Shown: in pieces, positions 37,919 through 48,476 of the stretch
Position numbering within the stretch: the first letter of the stretch is position 1
Layout: the number at the start of each line of letters is the position of its first letter
NCBI GenBank assembly: GCA_949282195.1
Contig: CASDOW010000003.1
Span: 26,325-90,324, forward strand
Source of the DNA: an uncultured bacterium
Lineage (GTDB): Bacteria > Cyanobacteriota > Vampirovibrionia > Gastranaerophilales > Gastranaerophilaceae
Length of the DNA stretch: 64,000 bases
Direction: 5' to 3'
The notes under the pieces: model-generated
The model's input: the letters and a program-made list of their open reading frames with translations, nothing else
Database searches by the model: none
What the model was told of the DNA's origin: nothing
Translations under genes and position numbers: made by a program

Positions 37919-39244
37919 ATGAGTATAATCAAATTGTTAACAAAAAAGCTCGAAAGAACTATTTTTACAACGCCGTCACACAATCAAAAGCCAATTTTTT
38001 CAAAAGAATATGCTCCATTTTATAAGCATGATTTTTCTGAAATTGACGGCTTTGATAATCTTCAAAATCCTGTTAATTCAATATTAATGGCGCAGGGTAA
38101 AGTTTCTGATATATTAAAAACCAAGCAAACATTTTTCGTGGTACAGGGTGCAACAACGGCCATTTTAGCTGCAATGAAAACAATTATTTCCCCTGGAGAT
38201 AGAGTTTTAGCAGCCAGAAATTGCCATAAATCAATTTTTAACGGACTTATTGTAACAGCAGGAATTGTTGATTGGTTTATGCCGGAAACTGATGAAAAAT
38301 GGGGAATATACACTACTATTGACCCCAAAAAACTTGAATCTACTCTTGAATTAAACCAATATAAAGTATTTATAATGACTTCGCCAACTTACGAAGGCAT
38401 AAATTCAAATATTAAAGAAATTTCAGAAATTTGCAAAAAACACGATGTATATTTAATTGTCGATGAAGCCCATGGTGCATTGTATAATTTTTCTGATAAA
38501 CTTCCTAAAACCGCCATTGAACAAGGTGCTGATATTAGCGTTAATTCACTTCATAAAACCGCAGGCGCTCTTAATCAAACAGCATTATTAAATGTGTCAT
38601 CATCAATAAAACAATTTACAACAACTGATTTTCAAAATTCACTAAACCTTTTTCAAACAAGTTCGCCTTCATATCCTTTTTTGGCAAATATTGAGGTATG
38701 TCTTAACTATTTAAGCTCAAAGGAAGGTAAAAAGGAAATCGAAAACCTGATTTCAGAAATCGAAAAAACAAAGCATGAGCTAAAAAGATTTGGCGTTGAA
38801 TTCTACGAAGATGATAACCATGACCCAACAAAAATCTTACTAATGAAAGACGGTATATCCGGCTTTGATTTATCGGATATTTTATTTAATGAATACAATA
38901 TAGAAGATGAATTAAACAATCAAAATTCTTGTTTATATTTGACAGGCATTGGAACCACAAAACAAAAGATTGAAAAACTAAAAACGGCGCTTAAAAAAGT
39001 CCCGACAAATCCTTCTTTTGAGCTTCAAACAATGGATTTTCAACCGTATCCGATTGTTAAATTGCAGCCTGTTAATGCATTTAATCGCAATTTTATTTAC
39101 ATCAACAAAAATGATTCATTATTAAAAATTTCAAACAAAATGATTTTGCCATACCCCCCTGGTGTCGGGCTTTTATACCCCGGAGAAGCAATTCAAAAAT
39201 GGCATTTAAATTATTTAAATAATGATGTTGAAATTATAGCTTGA
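37919..39244 (+). CDS. Orn/Lys/Arg decarboxylase-family PLP enzyme
   Basis: 441 residues, the short form of fold-type I basic amino acid decarboxylases (SpeA/Cad type in Gram-positives and cyanobacteria). Visible: TTPSHNQ start, VVQGATTAILAAMKTI, AARNCHKSIFNGL, TSPTYEGI, VDEAHGAL, and PLP-Lys213 in NSLHKTAGALNQTALL; PYPPGVGLLYPGE near the end binds substrate. It likely decarboxylates arginine or lysine for polyamine formation, but the substrate cannot be decided from sequence. It is divergent from ligA and 7 bp from deoB. Confidence 0.85.
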   Translation: MSIIKLLTKKLERTIFTTPSHNQKPIFSKEYAPFYKHDFSEIDGFDNLQNPVNSILMAQGKVSDILKTKQTFFVVQGATTAILAAMKTIISPGDRVLAARNCHKSIFNGLIVTAGIVDWFMPETDEKWGIYTTIDPKKLESTLELNQYKVFIMTSPTYEGINSNIKEISEICKKHDVYLIVDEAHGALYNFSDKLPKTAIEQGADISVNSLHKTAGALNQTALLNVSSSIKQFTTTDFQNSLNLFQTSSPSYPFLANIEVCLNYLSSKEGKKEIENLISEIEKTKHELKRFGVEFYEDDNHDPTKILLMKDGISGFDLSDILFNEYNIEDELNNQNSCLYLTGIGTTKQKIEKLKTALKKVPTNPSFELQTMDFQPYPIVKLQPVNAFNRNFIYINKNDSLLKISNKMILPYPPGVGLLYPGEAIQKWHLNYLNNDVEIIA

Positions 39245-39251
39245 GGTATCT

Positions 39252-40385
39252 ATGAAAAAAAGAGCAATTGTAATAGTAATCGATTCAATGGGCTGCGGCG
39301 CAATGCCTGATGCTATTGAATATAATGACGATTTTACCTGTAATACACTGGTAAATATTGCCAACAAGGAAAACGGTTTAAATGTACCTAATTTTGAAAA
39401 ATGGGGCTTGGGCAATATTATTGATATCAAAGGTGTTCAAAAGAACTCTGAAAATATAGCATCCTTTGGAAAATTAATGCTCAAATCTAAAGGAAAAGAC
39501 ACAACCACTGGACACTGGGAAATGATGGGATTAATTTTAGATAATCCTTTTAAAACATATTTAAAATTTGACGATGAATTAATCAATGAATTTATTAAAC
39601 AAACTGGTTGCAAGGGGATATTGGGAAATTATCCCGCCTCAGGAACTAAAATTATTGAAGAATTGAATAACGAACATCAAAAAACCCATTTTCCCATTAT
39701 CTATACTTCAGCAGACAGCGTGTTTCAAATTGCGCTTGATATTGATTTAATTCCGGTTGAAACGCTTTATGAATGGTGTAAGATTGCAAGAAAAATATTA
39801 GATGAAAAAAATTATGGTATATCAAGAGTTATCGCAAGGCCTTATCGTATAATTGAAGACAAACCCACAAGAATTGGCTCACTAAGACATGATTACTCGG
39901 TTAAACCTCCTAAGGATACACTATTAAATATTTTAGAAAAAAACAACAAAAAAGTTCTCGGAATTGGCAAAATTTATGATATTTTTGTTGGCTCGGGTGT
40001 TAGTGAAAAAATTCTTACAAAAGGCAATACCGACGGGCTCAATAAAACTCTTGAGGCGATTAAAAATTCCAATGCTGACTTTATCTTCACAAACTTAGTT
40101 GATACCGACATGTTATATGGCCACAGACGCGACTCATCAGGCTATAAAAAAGCAATTGAAGAAATAGATTCATATCTTGATAAGTTCACAAATGCAATGG
40201 CAAATGATGACATATTGATAATTACAGCCGACCATGGATGTGATCCGACTTTTAGAGGCACTGACCATACGAGAGAAATGGTTCCTTATTTAATGTATTC
40301 TAAAAATATCAAACCAAAAAACCTTGGTTTAAAAGATTCACTATCCTATGTTAGTGAAGTTGTTGGAAATTATCTTTTAAAATAA
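39252..40385 (+). CDS. deoB: Phosphopentomutase
   Basis: Interconverts (deoxy)ribose 1- and 5-phosphate in nucleoside salvage. Alkaline-phosphatase superfamily, 377 residues, with IVIDSMGCGAMPDA (metal Asp), KDTTTGHWEMMG (phosphorylated Thr), NLVDTDMLYGHRRD and ITADHGCDPTFRGTDHTRE (metal ligands). Start follows GAGGTATC. Not next to other nucleoside catabolism genes. Confidence 0.95.
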   Translation: MKKRAIVIVIDSMGCGAMPDAIEYNDDFTCNTLVNIANKENGLNVPNFEKWGLGNIIDIKGVQKNSENIASFGKLMLKSKGKDTTTGHWEMMGLILDNPFKTYLKFDDELINEFIKQTGCKGILGNYPASGTKIIEELNNEHQKTHFPIIYTSADSVFQIALDIDLIPVETLYEWCKIARKILDEKNYGISRVIARPYRIIEDKPTRIGSLRHDYSVKPPKDTLLNILEKNNKKVLGIGKIYDIFVGSGVSEKILTKGNTDGLNKTLEAIKNSNADFIFTNLVDTDMLYGHRRDSSGYKKAIEEIDSYLDKFTNAMANDDILIITADHGCDPTFRGTDHTREMVPYLMYSKNIKPKNLGLKDSLSYVSEVVGNYLLK

Positions 40386-40387
40386 GC

Positions 40388-40416
40388 TTAAAAAAGGAGC
40401 CGTTTGGCTCCTTTGA
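40388..40416. terminator. Bidirectional terminator between deoB and leuS
   Basis: A 9-bp stem AAAGGAGCC/GGCTCCTTT with GTTT loop. A short T run follows on the plus strand and a longer one (from the A run) on the minus strand. Confidence 0.8.
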
Positions 40417-42882
40417 TTATTTAACAACTATATTTACCAGTTTATTTGGAACAACAATTGTTTTAACTATCGATTTTCCTTCAATTGCCTCTTGAACTTT
40501 TATTGATGTTTTAGCTAATTTTTCAAGTTCATCATTAGACAAACCTTCATCAGCTTCAATTTTATCTTTTATTTTACCGTTAACTTGGACAATTAGAGTT
40601 ATAGATGACATTTTAGCTAAATTGTCATCATATTCTGGCCATAGAAGATTGTGAATTGACTCTTTTGCACCTAATGAAGAATAAATTTCTTCACTCATAA
40701 ATACGCAAACAGGAGAGATTAACTTCAACAATGTCAATAATGCAAAGCTTAAAACATTATAATTAATTGAATTTTCATCCTTTACATATTCATAAATTGC
40801 ATTTGTAAATTCACGATATCTTGATATTACGGTATTAAATTGGAATTCATTTTCAATATCATTTGTGATTTTTTTAATTGAAATATGAACTTCTCTGACC
40901 ATGTTTTCATCTTTTTTAGAAAGATTTTTAATATCAAAATCATAATCAAGTTTGATTTTATCTTGGAATTTTGAATACAAGCGATAAACTCTTGAAATAA
41001 ATTTATAACAGCCTTCTACACCTGCATCTGTCCAATCAAAATCACGAGCAGGAGGTGAATCAGACAAAATAAATAATCTTGCAGTATCAGCTCCATAGTT
41101 TTTGTAAATATCATCGGGATCAACAGTATTGCCTTTCGATTTAGACATTTTCGAACCGTCTTTTAAAACCATGCCTTGCGTTAAAAGATTTGAAAACGGT
41201 TCATCAAAATCTAATAAACTGCAATCCCTTAATGCTTTTGTGAAAAATCTTGAATACAATAAATGTAAAATTGCATGTTCAATACCACCTATGTATTGAT
41301 CAACAGGCAGCCATTTATTTACTTTTTCGCGGTTAAAACACTCTTTATTGTTATTAGCGTCAGAATATCTCATATAATACCAGCTTGAACACATAAAAGT
41401 GTCCATGGTATCTGTATCTCTCAAAGCTTTTGCTCCGCATTTCGGACAAGTTGTATATTTAAATGTCGGGCTTGTTTCTATCGGAGATTTGCCTTGTACA
41501 GAAAAATCAACATCTTCAGGCAATAACACAGGTAAATCTTTTTCATCTACCGCAACTTCACCGCAATTCGGGCAATACATAACAGGAATTGGTGCACCCC
41601 AATATCTTTGACGAGAAATTAACCAATCACGCAAGCGATATTGAGTTTTAAAATCGCCAAAGCCTTGCTCTTTTGCATATTGAGTAATTTTATCTCGGGC
41701 TTCAATTGCTTTTATGCCGTCAAATTGGGCGCTATTGATTAAAGTGCCTTTTTCAATATAGCATTTGCCTTCTTCAAAATCATCGCCTGTAATAACCTGT
41801 ATCATAGGAAGATTGTATTTTTTTGCAAAGTCAAAATCACGCTCATCATGATAAGGAACTGCCATAACAGCGCCTGTACCATAATCAACTAAAGCATAAT
41901 CAGCAACCCAAATTGGACAAACTCTGCCTGTAAATGGATTTATAATATGAGTACCTAAAGGTACGCCTGTTTTAATTCTTTCGGTTGACAATCTTTCAAT
42001 TTCAGAAAGTTTTTTAGCATTTTCACGATATTGTTTAACTTTTTCCATATTTTCAGGTGTAGTTAATTTATCAATATCTTTATATTCAGGCGCCACTACA
42101 AGATAAGTTATACCATATACAGTATCTGCTCTTGTTGTATATACAGGAATTTCAAGCCCTTCAATTTCTTTTACTTTAAATTTTAAAATAGCACCAGTGG
42201 ATTTACCTATCCAATTTGCTTGCATTGTTTTAACATTATCGCCCCAGCCTTTTAATAAATCTAAGTCTTGAAGCAATTCTTCAGAATATTGAGTAATCTT
42301 TAAAAACCATTGAGATAAATTTTTCTTTGTTACTTCGCTGTCACATCTCCAGCATTTACCGTCAATAACTTGTTCATTTGCTAATACTGTGTGACATTTT
42401 TCACACCAATTAACAGGAGCAGTTTTCTTATAAGCAAGCCCTTTTTTATATAATTGCAAAAATAGCCATTGTGTCCATTTATAATAATCAGGCAGGCATG
42501 TAGTAACTTCTCTTGACCAATCAACAGATAAACCAAGCATTTTAAGCTGTTTTTTCATATATGCAATATTATCAAGAGTCCACTTCTGAGGATTAGCACC
42601 ATGTTGTATTGCAGCATTTTCAGCAGGTAAACCAAAACTATCCCAACCCATTGGATGTAAAACATTATAACCTTGAGCTTTTTTAAATCTTGCTACAACA
42701 TCAGTTATTGTATAATTTCGAACATGACCCATATGCAACTTTCCGGAAGGATACGGAAACATTGAAAGCGCATAATATTTAGGTTTATCAGAATTATCGT
42801 CAACTTTATAGGGGTTTGTTTCTTCCCAAATATCAAACCATTTCTTTTCTATTTTTGGAGCAAAATATTCTTTTTCCAACAT
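40417..42882 (-). CDS. leuS: Leucyl-tRNA synthetase
   Basis: Class I synthetase of 821 residues. HIGH motif as PYPSGKLHMGHVRNY, an inserted editing domain (TTRADTVYGITYLVVAPEY, YGTGAVMAVPYHDERD), zinc-binding cysteines (MYCPNCGEVA, TCPKCGAKA), the synthetase core (IGGIEHAILHLLYSRFF) and KMSKS as DGSKMSKSKGN (about residue 578), ending with the C-terminal tRNA-binding domain. Ten bp downstream of thrC on the same strand. Confidence 0.98.
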   Translation of the reverse strand: MLEKEYFAPKIEKKWFDIWEETNPYKVDDNSDKPKYYALSMFPYPSGKLHMGHVRNYTITDVVARFKKAQGYNVLHPMGWDSFGLPAENAAIQHGANPQKWTLDNIAYMKKQLKMLGLSVDWSREVTTCLPDYYKWTQWLFLQLYKKGLAYKKTAPVNWCEKCHTVLANEQVIDGKCWRCDSEVTKKNLSQWFLKITQYSEELLQDLDLLKGWGDNVKTMQANWIGKSTGAILKFKVKEIEGLEIPVYTTRADTVYGITYLVVAPEYKDIDKLTTPENMEKVKQYRENAKKLSEIERLSTERIKTGVPLGTHIINPFTGRVCPIWVADYALVDYGTGAVMAVPYHDERDFDFAKKYNLPMIQVITGDDFEEGKCYIEKGTLINSAQFDGIKAIEARDKITQYAKEQGFGDFKTQYRLRDWLISRQRYWGAPIPVMYCPNCGEVAVDEKDLPVLLPEDVDFSVQGKSPIETSPTFKYTTCPKCGAKALRDTDTMDTFMCSSWYYMRYSDANNNKECFNREKVNKWLPVDQYIGGIEHAILHLLYSRFFTKALRDCSLLDFDEPFSNLLTQGMVLKDGSKMSKSKGNTVDPDDIYKNYGADTARLFILSDSPPARDFDWTDAGVEGCYKFISRVYRLYSKFQDKIKLDYDFDIKNLSKKDENMVREVHISIKKITNDIENEFQFNTVISRYREFTNAIYEYVKDENSINYNVLSFALLTLLKLISPVCVFMSEEIYSSLGAKESIHNLLWPEYDDNLAKMSSITLIVQVNGKIKDKIEADEGLSNDELEKLAKTSIKVQEAIEGKSIVKTIVVPNKLVNIVVK

Positions 42883-42891
42883 TTTATATTC

Positions 42892-43944
42892 CTATTCCTT
42901 TATAACTTTAATAATATCATCTATTGAACTTGTTGTTTTATGAACAACTGCACAAGAGTGTTCGATTGCGGTTGTCGGGTCTTTTAGACCATTACCCGTT
43001 AAAATACACACAATTTTCGAACCTGATTTAACTTTGTCTTTGAATTTAATTAAGCCCGCAATTGAAGCAATTGACCCTGGTTCGGCAAATATACCTTCGC
43101 TTCTTGCTAATAATCTATATGCTTCTAATATTTCTTCATCAGTCACCATATTTATAGTGCCGTTTGATTCTTCTTTTGCTTTTAGAGCATACTCCCAACT
43201 TGCAGGATTTCCAATTCTAATTGCAGTTGCAATTGTTTCAGGCTCATCAACTTTATGACCCAACACAATAGGAGCAGCACCTGCTGCTTGAATACCCATC
43301 ATTTTAGGCAGCTTAGAAGAATTATTGTCTTTAAAATATTCTTTATAGCCCTTCCAATATGCAGTTATATTACCTGCATTTCCAACAGGAATAAAATGAT
43401 AATCAGGAGCGTCACCAAGTGCGTCAATAATTTCAAAAGCACCCGTTTTTTGACCTTCAATTCTGTATGGATTAACGGAATTTACAAGTGTAATTGGATA
43501 TTTTGAAGAAATTTCACGAACAGCATCTAGTGCAGCGTCAAAATTACCGTTAATAGCTATGACTTTAGCCCCATACATCATAGCTTGAGATAATTTACCC
43601 ATAGCAATATGACCGTCAGGAATTAAAACATAACACTTTATCTTTGCCCTTGCCGCATAAGCCGCAGCAGAAGCGGACGTATTACCTGTTGAAGCGCATA
43701 TTATAGCGTTTGAACCCTCTTCAACAGCTTTCGTTACAGCCATTGTCATGCCTCTATCTTTAAAGCTGCCTGTTGGATTTAAACCTTCGTATTTAAAATA
43801 AATTTCAGCATCAAGCCCGATTTCAGAAGGAAGATTTTTAGCCTTGATTAATGGTGTATTTCCCTCGCACAGACTAATTATCGGAGTATTATCATCTACA
43901 GGCAAATATTTGCGATATTTATCTATTAATCCTACATATCTCAT
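42892..43944 (-). CDS. thrC: Threonine synthase
   Basis: PLP enzyme converting O-phosphohomoserine to threonine. 350 residues of the compact class: [18 protein letters not shown]-Lys62 in [33 protein letters not shown], and the phosphate-cradle VGNAGN. Its start lies one base after the hom stop, so hom-thrC form an operon; no thrB is present in the window. Confidence 0.95.
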   Translation of the reverse strand: MRYVGLIDKYRKYLPVDDNTPIISLCEGNTPLIKAKNLPSEIGLDAEIYFKYEGLNPTGSFKDRGMTMAVTKAVEEGSNAIICASTGNTSASAAAYAARAKIKCYVLIPDGHIAMGKLSQAMMYGAKVIAINGNFDAALDAVREISSKYPITLVNSVNPYRIEGQKTGAFEIIDALGDAPDYHFIPVGNAGNITAYWKGYKEYFKDNNSSKLPKMMGIQAAGAAPIVLGHKVDEPETIATAIRIGNPASWEYALKAKEESNGTINMVTDEEILEAYRLLARSEGIFAEPGSIASIAGLIKFKDKVKSGSKIVCILTGNGLKDPTTAIEHSCAVVHKTTSSIDDIIKVIKE

Positions 43945-43945
43945 A

Positions 43946-45205
43946 CTACATAACCCTTATTTTATTCTCAACTCTGATATTGTTGTCTTTTGAAATTTTT
44001 TCTATCATAGAGTTAATATCTTTCTCATAACAACTTTCGGTAATAACAATAATTGTTGCATTCGGATTATCCAAAACACCTTTTTGTATTATGCAAGAAA
44101 GATTAATTTTAAATTCTCCGCATGCTAAACCGATTTTTCCGATAACGCCAGGTTCGTTGTTTGCGCTTATCCTTAAATAATAGCAGTTTTTTGTTTCACT
44201 TATATTAATTAAATCCGCATAAATACTGTGATTACACATCGTCATAGGAAGAACTTGATTATTTGTATTTAATTCAGACTTTATAGATAAAATATCGCCT
44301 ACGACAGAACTTGCAGTAGGAAATTCACCCGCGCCCGGGCCTACAAACATAACTTTATCTACTGGAAATCCTGATAATAAAACAGCGTTTGTTGCGTTTT
44401 TAATTTCCGAAATGGATTTATTTTTATCAACAAGCATAGGATGAACTCTAATATCAAGCATATCTGAGTTTTCAACCTTCTTAGCCTGTGCAATCAATTT
44501 TATTTTATATCCCAATTCATCAGCAATTTTTATATCACCTGCAGAGATTTTTGTTATTCCTTCACGATAAATTTTTGTATAATCAATTCTTTTGTTAAAT
44601 ACAATATTTGCAAGAATTGCAATTTTATACATTGCGTCATAACCTTCAACATCGCCTGTAGGGTCAGTTTCCGCATAACCAAGCTTTTGAGCCTTCAACA
44701 AACATTCTTCATAAGAAAGATTTTCTTCTTCCATTTTGGTTAAAATGTAGTTCGTTGTGCCGTTTAAAATGCCCGCAACGGAATTAAAGTCGTTGGCTTT
44801 TAGACTTGTTTTAATTGGAAGAATAATTGGAATACCGCCTGCAACTGCCGCTTCATACATAATTACAACATTATTTTCACGAGCGATATCAAATAATTCG
44901 GCTCCATGTTTTGCTAATAGCTCTTTATTTGCCGTTACAATATGCTTTTTATTTTTGATTGCTTCAATCAAAACATCTTTAACATGAGTTGAGCCTGCAA
45001 CTTCAACCACAATATCAATTTCGGGGTTTTTTGCAATTTCAAAAGCATCTGTTGTTATGTTTTTAACATTAACATCACGTTTTTTATCCAAGTTTTTTAC
45101 AGCAGCTGACACTATTTCAATGTCGTTAAATTTGGATAATACTTTAACAACTCCGCTGCCAACGGTACCAAGACCGATAATTCCGATTTTCAACTTATTT
45201 TCCAT
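43946..45205 (-). CDS. hom: Homoserine dehydrogenase
   Basis: Reduces aspartate semialdehyde to homoserine. 419 residues: Rossmann motif [25 protein letters not shown], catalytic region [13 protein letters not shown] and [22 protein letters not shown], and a C-terminal ACT domain (about 345-419) for threonine feedback. First gene of hom-thrC-leuS on the minus strand; divergent from gltX. Confidence 0.96.
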   Translation of the reverse strand: MENKLKIGIIGLGTVGSGVVKVLSKFNDIEIVSAAVKNLDKKRDVNVKNITTDAFEIAKNPEIDIVVEVAGSTHVKDVLIEAIKNKKHIVTANKELLAKHGAELFDIARENNVVIMYEAAVAGGIPIILPIKTSLKANDFNSVAGILNGTTNYILTKMEEENLSYEECLLKAQKLGYAETDPTGDVEGYDAMYKIAILANIVFNKRIDYTKIYREGITKISAGDIKIADELGYKIKLIAQAKKVENSDMLDIRVHPMLVDKNKSISEIKNATNAVLLSGFPVDKVMFVGPGAGEFPTASSVVGDILSIKSELNTNNQVLPMTMCNHSIYADLINISETKNCYYLRISANNEPGVIGKIGLACGEFKINLSCIIQKGVLDNPNATIIVITESCYEKDINSMIEKISKDNNIRVENKIRVM

Positions 45206-45279
45206 ATAAAAATAATAACATAAATTTATTTTTGGTGTAATATTATTGCATAAAGATTATTTTTTAAGAGGAATGAAAA

Positions 45280-46719
45280 ATGAGCGAAGAAAAAGTCAGA
45301 GTTAGAATTGCACCCTCTCCTTCAGGAAATTTACATATAGGAACTGCAAGGACAGCTCTATTTAATTATTTATTTGCAAAAAAAACTGGCGGCGAGTATG
45401 TTTTAAGAATTGAAGATACAGATTTAGACAGATCATCTGAAGCATATAAACAAAATATATTTGACTCTCTAAAAGCTTTGGGCTTAAATTGGGATGAAGG
45501 ACCAGATGTAGGGGGTCCATACGGTCCATACAAACAATCAGAAAGATTTGATATATATCCAAAATATGCTCAAATGCTTATAGATAAAGGGTATGCATAC
45601 GAATGTTTTTGTTCTAACGAAGACTTAGACGAAGAACACAGAATAGCCGAAGAAAAGAAAATTCCATATAAATATTCAAGAAAATGTTTAAACTTAACAA
45701 AAGAACAAAAAGACGAGCTTAAAGCAAAAGGCATTAAACCTTCAATCAGGTTTAAAGTTGAAGCAAAAGAATTAATCTTCAATGACTTAGTTAAAGGCGA
45801 ATTAAAGTTTGATACAGGCTTAATCGGCGATTTTGCCATTATGAAATCAAATGGAACACCAACATATAATTTTGCAGTTGTTGTTGACGATATGTTGATG
45901 AAAATATCTCATGTTATAAGAGGTGAAGACCATATCTCAAACACCCCAAAACAAATTTTAATCTATGAAGCATTGGGTGCTCCTATTCCTAAATTCGGTC
46001 ATTTGGGTATGATTTTAGCACCTGACAGAAGTAAATTATCTAAAAGACATGGCGCAACGGCAGTTTCTGATTTTATTAAAGAAGGATATTTAACTGAAGC
46101 ATTGTTGAATTTTGTTGCATTGTTAGGCTGGGCGCCTTCTGACGGAGTTGAAATAAAAAATGTTGATGAAATTGCAGCTGATTTTAGAATTAATGAAGTT
46201 TCAAGTTCTAACTCAATATTTGAATATGAAAAATTAAACTGGATGAACGGACAATATATAAAACATATGGATATTTCTAAACTCACAGATTTAGCAATAC
46301 CATTTTTAAATATGTATGACCTAAATAAATATTCAAGAAAACAACTTGAACACATAATAGAGGTTACAAGAGAGCCGATAACACTTCTAAAAGACCTTGT
46401 TTATGATACACAATACTTTTTTGAAGAACCCAAATATAATGAAGTAGAAGAAATTCTAAAGGGTGATGTTGCAAAGGTTGTTCTTCCTAAGTTTAAATCT
46501 GAAGTTGAAACATATGATTTCAACAACGAAGAAAATATCCATGATAAACTTGCTGAATTAAGAACATACTTTAAAGAAAACCACGGTTTCAAACCAAAAG
46601 AAACAATGTGGGCAATTAGAAGCGCACTAACTGGCAGAACAAGAGGTGCGGACATGGTTGCAACAATCCAAATATTAGGTAAAGACGAAGTTATTAAACG
46701 ACTTGAAAAATTAATATAA
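45280..46719 (+). CDS. gltX: Glutamyl-tRNA synthetase
   Basis: Class I synthetase of 479 residues charging tRNA-Glu (and possibly tRNA-Gln where GatCAB is used). HIGH region as IAPSPSGNLHIGTARTALFN, the RIEDTD motif, HVIRGEDHISNTPKQ, and KMSKS variant KLSKRHGAT, with a C-terminal helical anticodon-binding domain. AGAGGAA precedes the ATG. Confidence 0.97.
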   Translation: MSEEKVRVRIAPSPSGNLHIGTARTALFNYLFAKKTGGEYVLRIEDTDLDRSSEAYKQNIFDSLKALGLNWDEGPDVGGPYGPYKQSERFDIYPKYAQMLIDKGYAYECFCSNEDLDEEHRIAEEKKIPYKYSRKCLNLTKEQKDELKAKGIKPSIRFKVEAKELIFNDLVKGELKFDTGLIGDFAIMKSNGTPTYNFAVVVDDMLMKISHVIRGEDHISNTPKQILIYEALGAPIPKFGHLGMILAPDRSKLSKRHGATAVSDFIKEGYLTEALLNFVALLGWAPSDGVEIKNVDEIAADFRINEVSSSNSIFEYEKLNWMNGQYIKHMDISKLTDLAIPFLNMYDLNKYSRKQLEHIIEVTREPITLLKDLVYDTQYFFEEPKYNEVEEILKGDVAKVVLPKFKSEVETYDFNNEENIHDKLAELRTYFKENHGFKPKETMWAIRSALTGRTRGADMVATIQILGKDEVIKRLEKLI

Positions 46720-46721
46720 TT

Positions 46722-46751
46722 GAAAATGAGCCAATATTGGCTCATTTTTTT
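46722..46751 (+). terminator. gltX terminator
   Basis: Stem AAAATGAGCC/GGCTCATTTT with AATATT loop and additional T, directly after the gltX stop. Confidence 0.85.
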
Positions 46752-46754
46752 AAA

Positions 46755-46930
46755 TAAAAAAATCCTCGCTAAAAGGCGAGGTATTTCTACTTGGTACATA
46801 GAAAGGAAGGAAAGGTTAGGAAAAATGTAGGTGTGTGTAAACTTAATTTAAAGTACAAAATATAAAATCAATATTTTGTATCAGTTGCTAAATACTCCCA
46901 AAAAATAATCTCATAATATATAAATTCCAA
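46755..46930 (-). ncRNA. Candidate minus-strand small RNA in a 440-bp gene-free region
   Basis: No coding frame is visible between gltX and 47169. On the minus strand, the stem CCTCGC/GCGAGG (46764-46781) is followed by a T-rich run, a good intrinsic terminator with no gene upstream of it. Above it lie a pyrimidine-rich stretch (46801-46826, TTTCCTTCCTTTC on the minus strand, complementary to ribosome-binding sites) and a perfect 10-bp inverted repeat TACAAAATAT/ATATTTTGTA (46854-46880). A possible promoter is TTGGAA-17-TATTTT near 46925-46897. The rest of the region to 47160 is AT-rich with no recognised element. Confidence 0.35.
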
Positions 46931-47168
46931 TATTGCAAATTTTATAACCTAAAAAACTCCATTTTTGTTCAATTTTACAATTCTTAATGAAAATTTATAC
47001 ACTTAATAATAGCCAATAAACAAAATACATTAATTAGCGCCTTTTTCCAAAATAGTAAAATATACACTCAAAAAATCATCTAAAAACCACACTGTTATTG
47101 CTTTTTAGGCAATTAAAAAACGTGGAATTATATATATAGAGCATACTACATAAGCTAAGGTGAACAAG

Positions 47169-48476
47169 ATGATAAACTCAGGGACAGACGACTATTATCG
47201 AGGCTACTTTGGCTCCTATTTTTCAGAATATTTAGCAAACAAAGAAAAACAGGACGCCAGAATAAACTGTATCATCTTTTTATTTATTCTAACCTTACTT
47301 TTAGCAATACTTGGTGTTTCAAGACCAATTTTCGCAAATACTCAGCATATTGAAGATGTAAAATTAGCACAAGACACCGAAAAGATATATTTACAGGAAA
47401 ACTTTGAGAAAAATATCAAAAACAAATATGCAGGCGCCTATGTATCATTTCCGACAAAAGGGGTTGCCCATATCAAAAAAGTTAAATATATCAATTCAAA
47501 ACCAATTAAAATTAATATTGTCGAATTAAACACTAATGTAAATCCATATTTAAAAATACAACCGCAAATCGCCAGTACAAAATTAAATTCAAAATCCAGC
47601 GTTAGGAAAATAGCTCAAAAACAAGGAGCATTTATAGCAATTAATGGAGGATTTTTTAAACCGCAGACAGGTGTGCCCTTAGGAGCATTGATGATTAACG
47701 GGGAAGTATTAACAGGTCCAATTTATAATAGAGTCGGAATTGCCATTTTTGAGGAAAATAATAAAACGACGTTCAAAATGGATAATATAGCTTTTGACAT
47801 AAAAGCATACACAAAAGATAATGTTGTACAAATCGACAACATAAATCAACCAAGAATGCTATCAACGCATACACTTTTATATACTCCGATTTGGGGTGCA
47901 AAATCTCCTTATGCGCCCAAAAACGGCTACAATATTTTGGTTAGCGGAAATACAATTAAAAAAATTTCCGCTAATCCAATCGAAATAACAGAAAATGACT
48001 TTGTAATTTCAGCCCCTAAACCCGTAATTACAAAATTAGCTAAAAACAATAACTATATTACAATTGACATAAAAATCCCCGATAATCTTAAAGACGCTCG
48101 GCATATAATTGGAGCAGGGCCGTATTTAGTTAAAAATTCGCAGATATATGTGGATGTGAAAACCCAGAAACTCCAGTCAATATCAGGAAAAAATCCAAGA
48201 AGTGCAGTGGGATATAAAAACGATGGTACATTTATAATTGTAACAATTGACGGAAGAGAAAAAGCTTCGGTGGGAATGACATTATATGAACTTGCTAAAT
48301 TAATGAAAAATATAGGTTGTGAATATGCTATGAATTTTGACGGAGGTTCTTCAAGCGCAATGTATGTAAACGGAAAAATTGTAAACTCTGCGCAAAACTA
48401 TGAAGGAATAGCCGTATCAAATGCTTTAACCGTTTCAGAGATCTATCCTGATGAATATCAACTTTCAAGCCTTTAA
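47169..48476 (+). CDS. NAGPA-domain (phosphodiester glycosidase) envelope protein
   Basis: 436 residues from ATG 47169, chosen over the GTG at 47160 because AGGTG lies at ideal distance. A ~30-residue cytoplasmic tail, one membrane span (about 35-57), a linker and a C-terminal NAGPA domain (pfam09992): AIAINGGFFKPQTGVPLGAL-type core, NPRSAVGYKNDGTFIIVTID and AMNFDGGSSSAMYVNGKIVN. Relatives hydrolyse or bind phosphodiester-linked sugars (mammalian uncovering enzyme, bacterial exopolysaccharide or cell-wall enzymes). Faces and overlaps the nnrD stop by 4 bp. Confidence 0.8.
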   Translation: MINSGTDDYYRGYFGSYFSEYLANKEKQDARINCIIFLFILTLLLAILGVSRPIFANTQHIEDVKLAQDTEKIYLQENFEKNIKNKYAGAYVSFPTKGVAHIKKVKYINSKPIKINIVELNTNVNPYLKIQPQIASTKLNSKSSVRKIAQKQGAFIAINGGFFKPQTGVPLGALMINGEVLTGPIYNRVGIAIFEENNKTTFKMDNIAFDIKAYTKDNVVQIDNINQPRMLSTHTLLYTPIWGAKSPYAPKNGYNILVSGNTIKKISANPIEITENDFVISAPKPVITKLAKNNNYITIDIKIPDNLKDARHIIGAGPYLVKNSQIYVDVKTQKLQSISGKNPRSAVGYKNDGTFIIVTIDGREKASVGMTLYELAKLMKNIGCEYAMNFDGGSSSAMYVNGKIVNSAQNYEGIAVSNALTVSEIYPDEYQLSSL

